A stretch of DNA of 6,337 nucleotides. Source: Thermodesulfobacteriota bacterium (GTDB taxonomy: Bacteria; Desulfobacterota; Dissulfuribacteria; Dissulfuribacterales; UBA3076). Below are positions 6,214 to 6,337 of the stretch, in pieces. Every line of letters begins with the position of its first letter. Position 1 is the first letter of the stretch. The notes beneath the pieces were generated by a model. That model did no database searches and had not been told where the DNA came from. It was given only the letters and a program-made list of their open reading frames with translations. The position numbers and the translations under genes are program-made. The stretch is taken from contig QNAY01000079.1 of the NCBI GenBank assembly GCA_003645605.1, positions 1-6,337 of the forward strand, read 5' to 3'.

Positions 6214-6337
6214 GCTAAGGGAATCGGCAATAAATAACTTACCCATCTTGATTGTTTTTTTATCCGGCTTCTGTGTTGCTCGTCGGTCACATAACCCGTT
6301 ATGCTCTCTCCTCGCGCCTTGAAGACGAATAAAAATC
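6214..6337. repeat. Dispersed palindrome-centred repeat, right copy (5' part)
   Basis: Positions 6275-6323 match 20-68 at 47 of 49 bases, direct orientation, with the same CATAAC-CC-GTTATG centre (6290-6303). This copy has the 5' end that the left copy lacks: a segment around 6215-6245 containing ATAAATAA (6230-6237), which resembles the inverted sequence at the 3' end of the left copy. GAAGAC (6321-6326) mirrors GTCTTC at 11-16 of the left copy, which suggests a longer, degenerate inverted repeat around the core. The copy runs off the window end. Confidence 0.75.

Noticed and set aside
5922..6218. 98-codon plus-strand frame beginning in the tmRNA
   Set aside because: It starts inside the tRNA-like part of ssrA and crosses the terminator. 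It is a well-known type of false gene call.
6066..6290. 74-codon minus-strand frame MTDEQH...
   Set aside because: Its start is in the dispersed repeat and the rest shows no domain or ribosome binding site. It is kept only as a note under the repeat.
1..6337. CRISPR array or composite transposon made by the edge repeats
   Set aside because: There are only two core copies, 6.2 kb apart, with no spacers and no transposase gene between them.

Overview
The window looks like bacterial chromosome from an anaerobe. I infer the Desulfobacterota (former Deltaproteobacteria) from three things: a large formate dehydrogenase built on a glutamate-synthase-type flavoprotein, a PKD-domain gene remnant, and a palindrome-centred intergenic repeat that resembles, from memory, repeats in sulfate-reducer genomes. 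No marker in the window fixes the species.

Layout: (1) 1-123 is the 3' part of a dispersed repeat whose core recurs at the right edge. (2) 124-268 is the leader of the main gene, with a 10-bp inverted repeat, a 15-bp palindrome and no good Shine-Dalgarno. (3) 269-4393 is one 1374-residue gene that fuses a [2Fe-2S] ferredoxin domain, a GltD-like FAD/NAD(P) oxidoreductase, a double [4Fe-4S] ferredoxin and a complete molybdopterin formate dehydrogenase catalytic subunit with cysteine in place of selenocysteine. (4) 4415-5110, 21 bp downstream with a good ribosome binding site, is a CBS-CBS-ACT protein of the AcuB type. (5) 5111-5620 is non-coding: a weak terminator, the decayed end of a PKD-domain gene on the minus strand, a perfect sigma70 promoter and an AT-rich stretch of short repeats. 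(6) 5621-5974 is tmRNA (ssrA), followed by a strong intrinsic terminator. (7) About 6036-6213 shows nothing I can support. (8) 6214-6337 is the 5' part of a second copy of the edge repeat, in the same orientation.

How the parts work together: the fusion protein should pass electrons between formate/CO2 at a Mo/W-bis-MGD site and NAD(P)(H) at the flavin end, through about six or seven iron-sulfur clusters on one chain. The CBS-ACT protein is probably co-transcribed and could sense adenine nucleotides or another small ligand. The tmRNA is an unrelated housekeeping gene with its own promoter and terminator. I found no clearly new defence or mobile system. The most notable items are the single-chain formate dehydrogenase with an altered dinucleotide-binding motif, the flanking palindromic repeat pair and the PKD remnant.
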